A stretch of 64,000 bases of DNA from assembly GCA_902802945.1 (NCBI GenBank), contig CADCOC010000001.1, forward strand, positions 1 through 64,000. Direction: 5' to 3'. Both the position numbers and the translations under genes were made by a program. Under the pieces are notes generated by a model. That model searched no databases and was not told the DNA's origin. It was given only the letters and a program-made list of their open reading frames with translations. The DNA comes from an uncultured bacterium. Lineage in GTDB: Bacteria > Verrucomicrobiota > Kiritimatiellia > RFP12 > UBA1067. Shown piece after piece: positions 25,951-33,197 of the stretch (position 1 is its first letter; every line of letters starts with the position of its first letter).

Positions 25951-26895
25951 ATGAAACTTTTCCCCAAAATGGAATTGGTTGTAAAGGCAATGGCATTGTG
26001 CTGCGAAAATGAGGGTGATGATAAAACAAGGTGTGGCGATGTCGAGAAATCGCCCATAGCGCGCTCAGAGGTATTTAACGAAACATGGATGCTTCGACTA
26101 ACGTTGGCGCTGATACATGACTATGGGGTTTGCTCTTTGCCTGATGACAAAAATACCGCATTATCACTTATATGTAACGCACTCCCAAAAAGATGGATTA
26201 GCGAAGGAGGACTTGAGCCGGCGTTTAAGGAAGAGGGGACGACATGGACGGATGCAATATTGGGCGATGTCAGATTGAGGGGCGAATCTGCCGATGATGG
26301 CGAAAATACGGAGACCGCAAGTAACAAGAGAAAAGTAGAAATTGCTGGTACGTCCGGTGATAACCCCGGCGTGGTTATTGTCGAAGCGAAGATTGGTAGC
26401 CCACTTGATAAGTCGGTAACAAACTCCAAAAACTATGATCAAGTTGCGCGAAATATCGCTTGTCTCGCCAAGTTGCTTTTGAAAGTCGATAAAGATGCTG
26501 TGTCTGCGTATTTGAAGAATAGTGCCGTCGTTGTCTTCATGCCAAACCCTGAGGAATGCCTGAAACTGTTGCCAGAACTTGATGACGATCAGAAGAATAG
26601 GATGGGCAAAGCGCTTGATAAAAGAATGCAAGCAGCAAGGAGTTTTTTTAAAAGCGCACAGGAAACAATACAAAATCAGGGGGGGGAACGCGCGTATGAC
26701 ATCGACGAGGGGAACCTCGAAAAGTTCAATACTGTTGTCAAAACCATATTCGGCAATTCGACTATTTTGACATGGGACGAGATAATAGATGCGATAGCAG
26801 ACGAAAATGAAAACAAAGAAATGCTCAAAAACTTTTACATACAGGCGTTAAAAGAAATCGTACCAAAGAAGAGGGAATGGAAGCACGGCAAATAA
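25951..26895 (+). CDS. PD-(D/E)xK-like nuclease candidate, low-GC gene
   Basis: Protein of 314 residues. TWTDAILGDVRLRG (about 98) and VVIVEAKIGSPLDK (about 143) give the Asp and ExK of a PD-(D/E)xK active site, followed by a helix with QVARNIACLAKLLL. Similar proteins are often annotated as PD-(D/E)xK nuclease family or restriction-type. Its coding sequence is distinctly AT-richer than its neighbours, which suggests horizontal transfer. AAAGGAGATT precedes the ATG. A heptad-type repeat (CGCAGAGTCACAGGGACGC) lies just upstream at 25887-25905. Confidence 0.6.
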   Translation: MKLFPKMELVVKAMALCCENEGDDKTRCGDVEKSPIARSEVFNETWMLRLTLALIHDYGVCSLPDDKNTALSLICNALPKRWISEGGLEPAFKEEGTTWTDAILGDVRLRGESADDGENTETASNKRKVEIAGTSGDNPGVVIVEAKIGSPLDKSVTNSKNYDQVARNIACLAKLLLKVDKDAVSAYLKNSAVVVFMPNPEECLKLLPELDDDQKNRMGKALDKRMQAARSFFKSAQETIQNQGGERAYDIDEGNLEKFNTVVKTIFGNSTILTWDEIIDAIADENENKEMLKNFYIQALKEIVPKKREWKHGK

Positions 26896-26909
26896 CCAAA
26901 AGACGCATT

Positions 26910-26926
26910 TTGGCACGAGAATTGTC
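26910..26926 (+). promoter_or_regulatory. Sigma54-like promoter (imperfect)
   Basis: TTGGCACGAGAATTGTC matches the -24 element exactly; the -12 element reads TTGT instead of TTGC. It shares TTTGGCACGA with the site at 21155. A 21-codon ORF begins at 26930 and the FtsK-like gene at 27065. Confidence 0.35.
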
Positions 26927-27064
26927 TCATGGGGGAGATTATGAAAACAGAGCATGAGATTACGGAGCGGACGAAATCTTTCGCTGGTCAATGAAGAGAG
27001 AAGCTGCCGCTAGTTGAAATGCAGAATGCGTTCGCGCGATTAATTGCTGAAATGGAAACTGACA

Positions 27065-28066
27065 ATGGAAACACAAACCCTGATTGACGCTGACACGGCG
27101 AGTCGGCTACAGGCAATGGCAAATGAACTTGGAAAACCGCTCACTGCAGACGCCGCGAGCATCCGCCGGTTACATGACATTGCAAAAGAAATAAAAAGAT
27201 TGGCGGATTCGCTTGGACGGCACGAGCTGGTGGATTTCGCCGACGTGTGGCCGGAATCCCTAGACCCGAAAGAGGAGCAGAGGATGCTGTTGCCGCTCTA
27301 CCTTGGCATGACTCCGCAAGATGAGAAACTGGTCATCGACCTTGCACGGATGCCGCATCTGCTCATCGGCGGCGCAAGCGGACAGGGTAAGTCTAATCTG
27401 CTCAACTGCATTATCAGTGGCCTTGCCCGGCTTCTGCCGCCTGAACAGCTCCGTTTCTTTCTCTTTGACCCTAAATACGTGGAGTTCACGCATTTCTTGA
27501 ATCTACCACATCTTGCATTTCAGGTGATAAATGACGGTGCCAAGTGTGTCCGTGCTCTCAACTGGCTCGAAAATGAGATGGAAGAACGTCTGAAGACTTT
27601 TAGCAACGTAAAATGCAGCAACATAGAGAAATATCGTGCTGGTGGAAATCAAATGCCGTACATTGTTGTTGTCATGGACGAGATTGCGGACTTGATGATG
27701 GAATATGGGAAAGAGGTTGAATCGCTTGTTGGAAGGATTACGGCATTTGGCCGTGCGGTAGGAATCCATTTTGTGATGGCAACACAAGTTGCCGATCAGA
27801 AGGTGCTGACCGCATCCTTATGCAGAAGTTTCATCACGCGAATTGCATTTAAGACTCGCAACCAGTCTGAATCGCAGTTGATTATTGACGCACCTGATGC
27901 CGATATCCTGTGTGGCCGTGGTGATATGTTCGTAAGCCAGCCTGGAGGATCGCTTGTCCGGGCGCAGTGTGCGTATCTTTCTTCTGAGGAAGAGACCAGG
28001 ATTGGCGATGAAATCGGGAAGCGGTATCCCCTTGTCAATGCTATTACCTCGTTTTCTGATATTTAG
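27065..28066 (+). CDS. Stand-alone FtsK/SpoIIIE-type motor protein
   Basis: Protein of 333 residues consisting almost only of the FtsK motor: LARMPHLLIGGASGQGKSN (Walker A, about 101), FFLFDPKYVEF, PYIVVVMDEIADLMM (Walker B), FGRAVGIHFVMATQ and GDMFVSQPG. The N-terminal membrane domain and the C-terminal gamma DNA-recognition domain of chromosomal FtsK are absent. Such single-motor proteins occur on plasmids, integrative elements and in defence loci, where they pump DNA. The 170 bases upstream hold no clear gene except a possible 21-codon ORF. Lower GC than average points to acquisition with the preceding gene. Confidence 0.85.
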   Translation: METQTLIDADTASRLQAMANELGKPLTADAASIRRLHDIAKEIKRLADSLGRHELVDFADVWPESLDPKEEQRMLLPLYLGMTPQDEKLVIDLARMPHLLIGGASGQGKSNLLNCIISGLARLLPPEQLRFFLFDPKYVEFTHFLNLPHLAFQVINDGAKCVRALNWLENEMEERLKTFSNVKCSNIEKYRAGGNQMPYIVVVMDEIADLMMEYGKEVESLVGRITAFGRAVGIHFVMATQVADQKVLTASLCRSFITRIAFKTRNQSESQLIIDAPDADILCGRGDMFVSQPGGSLVRAQCAYLSSEEETRIGDEIGKRYPLVNAITSFSDI

Positions 28067-28116
28067 GCTTTTCACCTTTCGCGAATTTCGGATAGACGAC
28101 GGTGGCTGGTTTGTGG

Positions 28117-28122
28117 TATCAT
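28117..28122 (+). promoter_or_regulatory. -10 box of the ORF6N leader
   Basis: TTGTGGTATCAT, with TATCAT at 28117-28122. The predicted transcript start (about 28129) coincides with the first stem of the leader RNA. Confidence 0.5.
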
Positions 28123-28128
28123 AGCGGC

Positions 28129-28469
28129 GCTCCCCGGGATTGAACTCCGTGGCAACGGATGTACGAACGGGAGCCGTTGATGAGCCGTTGGGTTGAAACC
28201 GAAGGAGTCCTGCCGTGAACGGACCGAAAAGCCTGAAGGGTGGGCGGACGGTCCGGGAGGGGGTGTCGATCTCGGGAACCGCGGCCGCCGATTTGGAGCG
28301 TGATGGAGGAGGCTTCCTCCGCGGGCTTGAGCGCGAAAGCGCGGCCTAAGCGTCGTCGGCATCCGGCGAGGCATCGCCTATTCCGAAAATGCGACTGTTG
28401 GCGCATTGTATCCAGTGGCCGGCGTTCGGCCGCGCAGTGCGCCGGCATCACAACGAAAGGAATAGGCAC
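28129..28469 (+). ncRNA. Candidate structured leader RNA upstream of the ORF6N gene
   Basis: About 340 bases without a credible gene but rich in perfect stems. GCTCCC (28129-28134) pairs with GGGAGC (28169-28174) around a TCCG/CGGA hairpin (28146-28159). GGACCG (28221-28226) pairs with CGGTCC (28249-28254), followed by GGGAGGGGG. GGAGGA/TCCTCC and GCGC-GAAA-GCGC hairpins follow. The first stem begins at the predicted transcript start. The GGACCG...CGGTCCGGGAGGGGG part is reminiscent of the segment preceding group II intron ORFs, but there is no reverse transcriptase. Family unknown. Confidence 0.45.
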
Positions 28470-29060
28470 ATGAAGAAACCAGCCGAATCCGGGGCGATCG
28501 ACATCGCCGCCGTTCAATCCCGCATGCTCACGATCCGCAATCAGCAGGTGCTGCTCGACCGATATGTCGCCGCGCTGTATGGCGTGCAGACGAAGGAAAT
28601 CAACCAGGCGATACGGAACAACCCAGGGAAATTCCCCGAAGGATTCGTATTTCAGTTGAATGAAGACGAGTTTGAAAATTGGAAGTCAAAAATTTTGACC
28701 TCCAATTTATCTGCTAGGGAGATTGCTGTCATCAAGATGGGGATACGCCGAGCCCCGTATGCTTTGACGGAGCGCGGCCTTTACATGCTGGCAACGATTT
28801 TGAAGGGCGAAGTGGCTACGCGCGCGACACTTGCCATCGTGAACACCTACGCCCAGGTGCGTTCGATGGTTCGCGACATGGAGGCGATCCAAAAGGAGAA
28901 GGCGGGTTCGCCGGAACAGGCGAATATGCTCACGCGGGCCGGCCACAAGCTTGCGGGGCTCATCGGCGACAATCTCTCCACGGTATCGCGGAAGACCACG
29001 ATCGAGCTGAATCTCGCGCTGCTCAAGATCACGCACGAAGTCACGCAGAGAAAGGAGTGA
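28470..29060 (+). CDS. ORF6N domain protein
   Basis: Protein of 196 residues. The N-terminal 100 residues fit the ORF6N domain found in phage antirepressor-like and KilA-N-type proteins: LTIRNQQVLLDRYVAALYGV, then NNPGKFPEGFVFQL and RRAPYALTERGLYMLATIL. A helical C-terminal region follows. Such proteins bind DNA and are carried by mobile elements. AAAGGAA precedes the ATG at 28470; an upstream in-frame ATG lies inside the structured leader. The next gene follows 5 bases after the stop. Confidence 0.85.
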   Translation: MKKPAESGAIDIAAVQSRMLTIRNQQVLLDRYVAALYGVQTKEINQAIRNNPGKFPEGFVFQLNEDEFENWKSKILTSNLSAREIAVIKMGIRRAPYALTERGLYMLATILKGEVATRATLAIVNTYAQVRSMVRDMEAIQKEKAGSPEQANMLTRAGHKLAGLIGDNLSTVSRKTTIELNLALLKITHEVTQRKE

Positions 29061-29065
29061 GGGCT

Positions 29066-29746
29066 ATGAAGCAGAAGTATGAATTTTCGGTTCGCATGCA
29101 ACAGCGGCATTTGAAGGCTATTGTTGGAGCTCTGAGGTTTCGACAGCGATTTCTGGCGGGCGATGTATATGGTACGATTGGCCGCGCAGCGATGGATGCG
29201 TGGGGGACGTTGCCAGAGATTGCCCATGGGGCGTATCCTGCGAGGAAAGGCGAGAAGGGGGCGGTTCAAGCGGAAGTTTTCGAGGCCTGCCGGGTAATTG
29301 AGGATATTGTGAGGGGCCAGAGAAGGCCATCTGAGGCATTCTCGGCATCGCCAGAAGGAAGGCTTGCGGCCGAACTGCTCTCGCAAAACAAGGCGAAGGA
29401 GAGGCATACGCGATTCATCGTGAAACTGAGAAAGGAAGTTTTAAGGAAGATTGGCTGGGCGGTTGAGTTCGAATTACGCGCACGAATCGGGCACTTAGAA
29501 GCGGTTGTTGCTCATCTTGATATTGAGATTGGCGGGATGAAGCGCGTGGATAGCCAGTGCGAGCGAATGAAAGCTGTGGCTTGGCAGATCGTGGGCGGGA
29601 ACTACAGCCCGTGGTTTACGTATCGAACGAGATTTCTTTACGATATCTATTCTGCCATCCAACACGAGGAGGGGCACTGGCGCTATAGCACTGTGCATCC
29701 TCTGGTGCCAAGCGTGCCACTGATGGAGATTGCGAGGTACGTATGA
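29066..29746 (+). CDS. Unrecognised protein downstream of ORF6N
   Basis: Protein of 226 residues, basic, mostly helical, with many Arg and Trp and no membrane segment. GGAGTGAGG precedes the ATG, and the gene is probably co-transcribed with the ORF6N gene. No motif I can name. It ends 18 bases before a REP-type hairpin (29764-29781). Confidence 0.6.
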   Translation: MKQKYEFSVRMQQRHLKAIVGALRFRQRFLAGDVYGTIGRAAMDAWGTLPEIAHGAYPARKGEKGAVQAEVFEACRVIEDIVRGQRRPSEAFSASPEGRLAAELLSQNKAKERHTRFIVKLRKEVLRKIGWAVEFELRARIGHLEAVVAHLDIEIGGMKRVDSQCERMKAVAWQIVGGNYSPWFTYRTRFLYDIYSAIQHEEGHWRYSTVHPLVPSVPLMEIARYV

Positions 29747-29763
29747 GGGGAGCCGATACTAGC

Positions 29764-29781
29764 GGCAGCGCAAGCGCTGCC
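29764..29781 (+). repeat. REP-like hairpin next to the Y1 transposase
   Basis: GGCAGCGC-AA-GCGCTGCC, a perfect 8-bp stem with a TTCAGG tail, 45 bases before the Y1 transposase start. Flanking REP hairpins are typical of RAYT genes. Confidence 0.6.
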
Positions 29782-29826
29782 TTCAGGACACGGACGCGGG
29801 CTTCAAGGCTGGATTGGAGGTGAAGG

Positions 29827-30327
29827 ATGGTGAAAGAAAAGAAGGAGATTCACCGGTATCGGCGGTTTTGCGGGTATGACTACTCGCGGGGCGCGGCGCT
29901 TTTCATCACAATCGTGACCAATCCGCGAAGGCGGCTTTTCGGGGCGATTATCAATGCCAAGCTCCAGAAGACGCCGCTCGGGCTTGCCGTGGAGCGACTG
30001 TTCGCCGAGATGGCGCAGATGCCGGGCATCCGGCTTTTCAACTTCGTCGTGATGCCGGACCACGTACACCTCCAGCTTCATCTTCGCGCGGGGCTGGCAA
30101 ATCCGCTCGTTACGCTGGGGCGGGCGATCGGCGCGTTCAAAAGCCTCTGCGCGAAGGACTTTCACGAACTCACGGGCGAGTCGGGGTCGCTTTGGCAGGG
30201 ACCGGGGCTGGCAACGGGGCAAGGGGTAGCATCGGGGCAAGCGGGGGAAGGGATGATACCGGGGCGGGTTTATCCTCGGGGGAAGGCAGTTTACTGGCTA
30301 CCAGATGGGCCGAAGCTCGTTTCCTGA
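29827..30327 (+). pseudogene. REP-associated tyrosine (Y1, IS200-like) transposase with decayed C-terminus
   Basis: Reading frame of 166 residues. The first 115 match the RAYT/Y1 fold: ALFITIVTNPRRRLFG, then VVMPDHVHLQLHL with the HUH metal-binding motif (His-Val-His), then GAFKSLCAKDF and LWQ. After LWQ the usual YYDHIIR-type helix with the catalytic Tyr and the NPxxW end is missing. It is replaced by 45 residues of Gly-rich sequence made from short repeats. So it should no longer be catalytically competent. It is the only HUH transposase in the window and the natural candidate, as a family, for spreading the many REP-like palindromes nearby. Confidence 0.75.
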
Positions 30328-30405
30328 TAGTACCGCTTGCGGTGCGACTACGTAAACGATGATTCAGAAGTTGATGCGAAAGTGCCCAAGGGCAGGCGTT
30401 TATGG

Positions 30406-30411
30406 TATACT
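30406..30411 (+). promoter_or_regulatory. -10 box of the lut operon
   Basis: TATGGTATACT, with TATACT at 30406-30411 and the start codon 46 bases downstream. Confidence 0.5.
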
Positions 30412-30457
30412 ATCGCCCAAGCAGAGTTGGTGAATCTATCAATTATAGCTTGAGAGA

Positions 30458-30970
30458 ATGGAAGAAACAGCTACAGATCTTTTCATCGCGCGTGCCGAGG
30501 CGGCGGCTGCGCAGGTGCATGCCGTACCCGATGAGGCGGCGGCTGCGCGCGAAGTTGAGGCGATCCGCGCCGAGAAGGGTACGGATGGCGGCGCGCACGG
30601 GGTGCGCGCCCTAACGGGTGGGGTTGGCGTGGCGCACGGGGTGCGCGCCCTACCGGGTGGGGTTGGCGTGGTGCGTGCCGCGAAGGGTATCGCCCAGACG
30701 GGCACGTGCATCGTGGTGACGGACGACGAGGCGCTGCGCCTAGAGACGATGCTCCCCGAAGTGAGCGTGATCCTCTTGAACAGCGCCGACATCCTGCCCG
30801 ACCTTCCCTCCGCCGCGCCGTTCCTTCGTGAGCAGCAGACGCAGGGACGAGCCTCCTACGTATCCTTCATCACGGGTCCGAGCCGCACGGCCGACATCGA
30901 GCGCGTGAGCGCAATAGGCGTGCATGGTCCGCTGGAGCTTCACATCGTACTGATCGGAGGGCGTCCATGA
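30458..30970 (+). CDS. lutC: LutC-like LUD-domain protein
   Basis: Protein of 170 residues. The C-terminal half is a LUD (LutC/YkgG) domain: TGTCIVVTDDEALRL, SFITGPSRTADIERV and GVHGPLELHIVL. It is the small subunit of the LutABC iron-sulphur lactate oxidation complex in the cytoplasm. The N-terminal region contains a 13-residue sequence duplicated in tandem (AHGVRALTGGVGV), which is a translated 39-bp REP-like repeat (30590-30669). LutC without it would be near the lower end of the family size. Its stop overlaps the start of the LutB-LutA fusion (ATGA). Confidence 0.85.
   Translation: MEETATDLFIARAEAAAAQVHAVPDEAAAAREVEAIRAEKGTDGGAHGVRALTGGVGVAHGVRALPGGVGVVRAAKGIAQTGTCIVVTDDEALRLETMLPEVSVILLNSADILPDLPSAAPFLREQQTQGRASYVSFITGPSRTADIERVSAIGVHGPLELHIVLIGGRP
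30590..30669 (+). repeat. Two tandem REP-like copies inside lutC
   Basis: First copy: GGCGCGCA and TGCGCGCC form an 8-bp stem around CGGGG, tail CTAACGGG. The second copy is a 39-bp near repeat with a slightly shortened left arm and tail CTACCGGG. Both are translated in frame. Confidence 0.7.
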
Positions 30971-33120
30971 GCTACGCGCACGAGATCGAGGAGGCGCTGA
31001 AGGATGGCTTCCTCCGCCGCACGCTGGATAAATTTGCTGTCGAATACCGCGCGGGACGCGACCGCGTGTTCGCGGAGGTTGACGAGCGTGCGCTCATCCA
31101 GCGCATTGCGGACGTCAAGGACGACGCGGCGCGACACATGGAGGAACTCTACGAAAAGTTCCGCAGTGAGGCCGAGAAACGCGGTGCCGTGGTTCACCGC
31201 GCGAAGGACGCTGCGGAGGCACGCGAAATCATCGCGCAGATTGCCAAGGAGAACGACGTCCACAAGATCGTCAAGTCGAAGTCCATGACTGCCGAGGAGA
31301 TCGGACTCAACGCGCATCTCGAAGCAGCCGGCATCGAGGTGAATGAGACCGACCTTGGCGAATGGATCGTGCAGCTGCGCCACGAACGCCCCTCGCACAT
31401 GGTGATGCCCGCGATCCATCTCTCGCGCGGACAGGTGGCGGACGAGTTCGAGAAGGCGACCGGCCGCGCGCAGGACCACGAGGACGTTCACAAGCTCGTG
31501 AAGACCGCGCGCGCCGAGCTGCGCCCCAAGTTCCTTGCGGCGGACATGGGCATCTCAGGCGCCAACTTCCTCATCGCCGAGACGGGCTCGCTCGCAATCG
31601 TCACGAACGAGGGCAACGGACGCCTCGTCAACACGCTCCCGCGCGTCCACGTGGCGCTCGCGGGACTCGACAAGCTAGTGCCCACGCTCGACGACGCGCT
31701 CTTGGCCCTGCAGGTGCTGCCGCGCAACGCGACAGGTCAGCGTCTCACGAGCTACGTGACGTTCATCGACGGCGCGACGGCGTGCGCGAAGAGTCCCACT
31801 GGGCGCAAAATCCTCCACATCGTGCTCCTCGACAACGGGCGCGCCGACCTCGCGCGTGATCCTCTCTTCTCACAGATCTACCGCTGTGTGCGGTGCGGCG
31901 CGTGCGCGAACGTGTGCCCCGTGTTCCGTCTCGTGGGCGGACACCGCATGGGACACGTCTACGTGGGCGCGATCGGCCTCGTGCTCACCTACCTCTATCA
32001 CGACCGCGCCGCCGCGAAGAAGCTCTGCCAGAACTGCGTGGGATGCGGGGCATGCAAGGAAGTTTGCTCGGGCGGTATTGACCTGCCGCGCCTCATCCAG
32101 GAAATCCGCGCGCGGTTCGCGACGGAGGATGGCGAGCCGGTGGCCTCGCGTCTTGCACGCTACGCGATGCGCAAGCGCACCACGTTCCACCGTCTGCTCA
32201 AGTTCATGCGTTTCGCGCAGAAGCCGTTTGCAGGCAAGGATGGCTTCGTACGCCACCTCCCGATGGCGCTCTTCGGCAAGCAGGGCTTCAAATCACTGCC
32301 TGCGCTTGCCAAGAAATCCTTCCGCGAGCTGTGGCCGAAGCGCGATTCGTGGCTCGTCGCCCGTGATTCAAGCCCACGAACCACGAACCACAAACCACGA
32401 ACCACTAAAATCGCGCTCTTCGCGGGCTGCGCGCTCGACTTCTCCCTGCCGCACCAGCTCGTGGCTGCGATGAAGGTGTTTGCGCATTTCGGCGTGGAGG
32501 TGGAGTTCCCGATGGAGCAGACGTGCTGTGGGCTGCCGCTCGTCACGCTCGGCGAGAAGGAGACGGCGCTCGACGTGGCGCGTCAGAACATCGCCGCGTT
32601 CGCGGGTGAGTACGACGCGATCGTCACGCTCTGCGCGAGCTGCGCTTCGCATCTTCGCCACTGGTACAAGGATACGCTCGGTGCGGAGGCCGAGGCGTTC
32701 TCCGCGAAGGTGATGGACTTCAGCTCGTTCGTACACGACGTGCTGGGACTCACGGAGAAGGATTTCACGCGCCTCGACTGGAAGGTGGCCTACCATGCGA
32801 GCTGCCACCTCTGCCGTGCGCTCGGCGTGAAGGAGGCCCCGCGCGCGCTCATTTCTGCCGCCGCGCACTACACGCCCACACCGGAGGAGGAGTCGTGTTG
32901 CGGTTTTGGCGGCAGCTGGTCGTTCAAGTTCCCGGAGATTTCCAAGGAGCTCATGCACAAGAAACTCGACAACGCCTGCTCAAGCGACGCCACGCACCTT
33001 GCGCTCGATTGCCCAGGCTGCACGATCCAACTGCGTGGAGGCGCGGACCGTGAGAAGCGCAAGATTCAAGTCGTGCACGTTGCGGAAGTACTTGCGGCAA
33101 GCTTGGAGGCTGGCGCGTGA
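30967..33120 (+). CDS. LutB-LutA fusion: iron-sulphur subunits of L-lactate dehydrogenase complex
   Basis: Protein of 717 residues. Residues 1-300 are the LUD part of LutB (NFLIAETGSLAIVTNEGN). Two ferredoxin-type [4Fe-4S] sites follow, CVRCGACANVCP (about 305) and CVGCGACKEVC (about 357). From about 480 on comes a LutA-like heterodisulphide-reductase domain with CCGLP (about 520) and CCGFGG (about 644). LutA and LutB are separate in Bacillus; here they are joined through a linker (DSWLVARDSSPRTTNHKPRTTK) translated from a CACGAACCA-type repeat (32371-32408). With LutC it should oxidise lactate to pyruvate and feed electrons to the respiratory chain. Confidence 0.88.
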   Translation: MSYAHEIEEALKDGFLRRTLDKFAVEYRAGRDRVFAEVDERALIQRIADVKDDAARHMEELYEKFRSEAEKRGAVVHRAKDAAEAREIIAQIAKENDVHKIVKSKSMTAEEIGLNAHLEAAGIEVNETDLGEWIVQLRHERPSHMVMPAIHLSRGQVADEFEKATGRAQDHEDVHKLVKTARAELRPKFLAADMGISGANFLIAETGSLAIVTNEGNGRLVNTLPRVHVALAGLDKLVPTLDDALLALQVLPRNATGQRLTSYVTFIDGATACAKSPTGRKILHIVLLDNGRADLARDPLFSQIYRCVRCGACANVCPVFRLVGGHRMGHVYVGAIGLVLTYLYHDRAAAKKLCQNCVGCGACKEVCSGGIDLPRLIQEIRARFATEDGEPVASRLARYAMRKRTTFHRLLKFMRFAQKPFAGKDGFVRHLPMALFGKQGFKSLPALAKKSFRELWPKRDSWLVARDSSPRTTNHKPRTTKIALFAGCALDFSLPHQLVAAMKVFAHFGVEVEFPMEQTCCGLPLVTLGEKETALDVARQNIAAFAGEYDAIVTLCASCASHLRHWYKDTLGAEAEAFSAKVMDFSSFVHDVLGLTEKDFTRLDWKVAYHASCHLCRALGVKEAPRALISAAAHYTPTPEEESCCGFGGSWSFKFPEISKELMHKKLDNACSSDATHLALDCPGCTIQLRGGADREKRKIQVVHVAEVLAASLEAGA
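32371..32408 (+). repeat. CACGAACCA-type short tandem repeat forming a protein linker
   Basis: Four or so units of CACGAACCA/CACAAACCA lie exactly at the LutB/LutA junction. It resembles the ACCAACTACCA repeats at 15614 and 61567 in composition and in its placement at a domain boundary. Confidence 0.6.
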
Positions 33121-33136
33121 GGTGGCTGGGCCGCGC

Positions 33137-33165
33137 TTGCCACGGGGGAGTGGACATGGTAAAAT
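33137..33165 (+). promoter_or_regulatory. Promoter of purD
   Basis: TTGCCA at 33137-33142, 17-base spacer, TAAAAT at 33160-33165 preceded by TGG; the start codon lies 32 bases on. Confidence 0.65.
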
Positions 33166-33197
33166 ACGGGCGTTGGTCAAATCAGAGGAAGTAAAAC

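Noticed and set aside
28175-28205. Hammerhead ribozyme core (TTGATGAG...TGAAACC)
   Set aside because: The essential C of CTGATGA is T and no proper stem II or cleavage triplet context is present.
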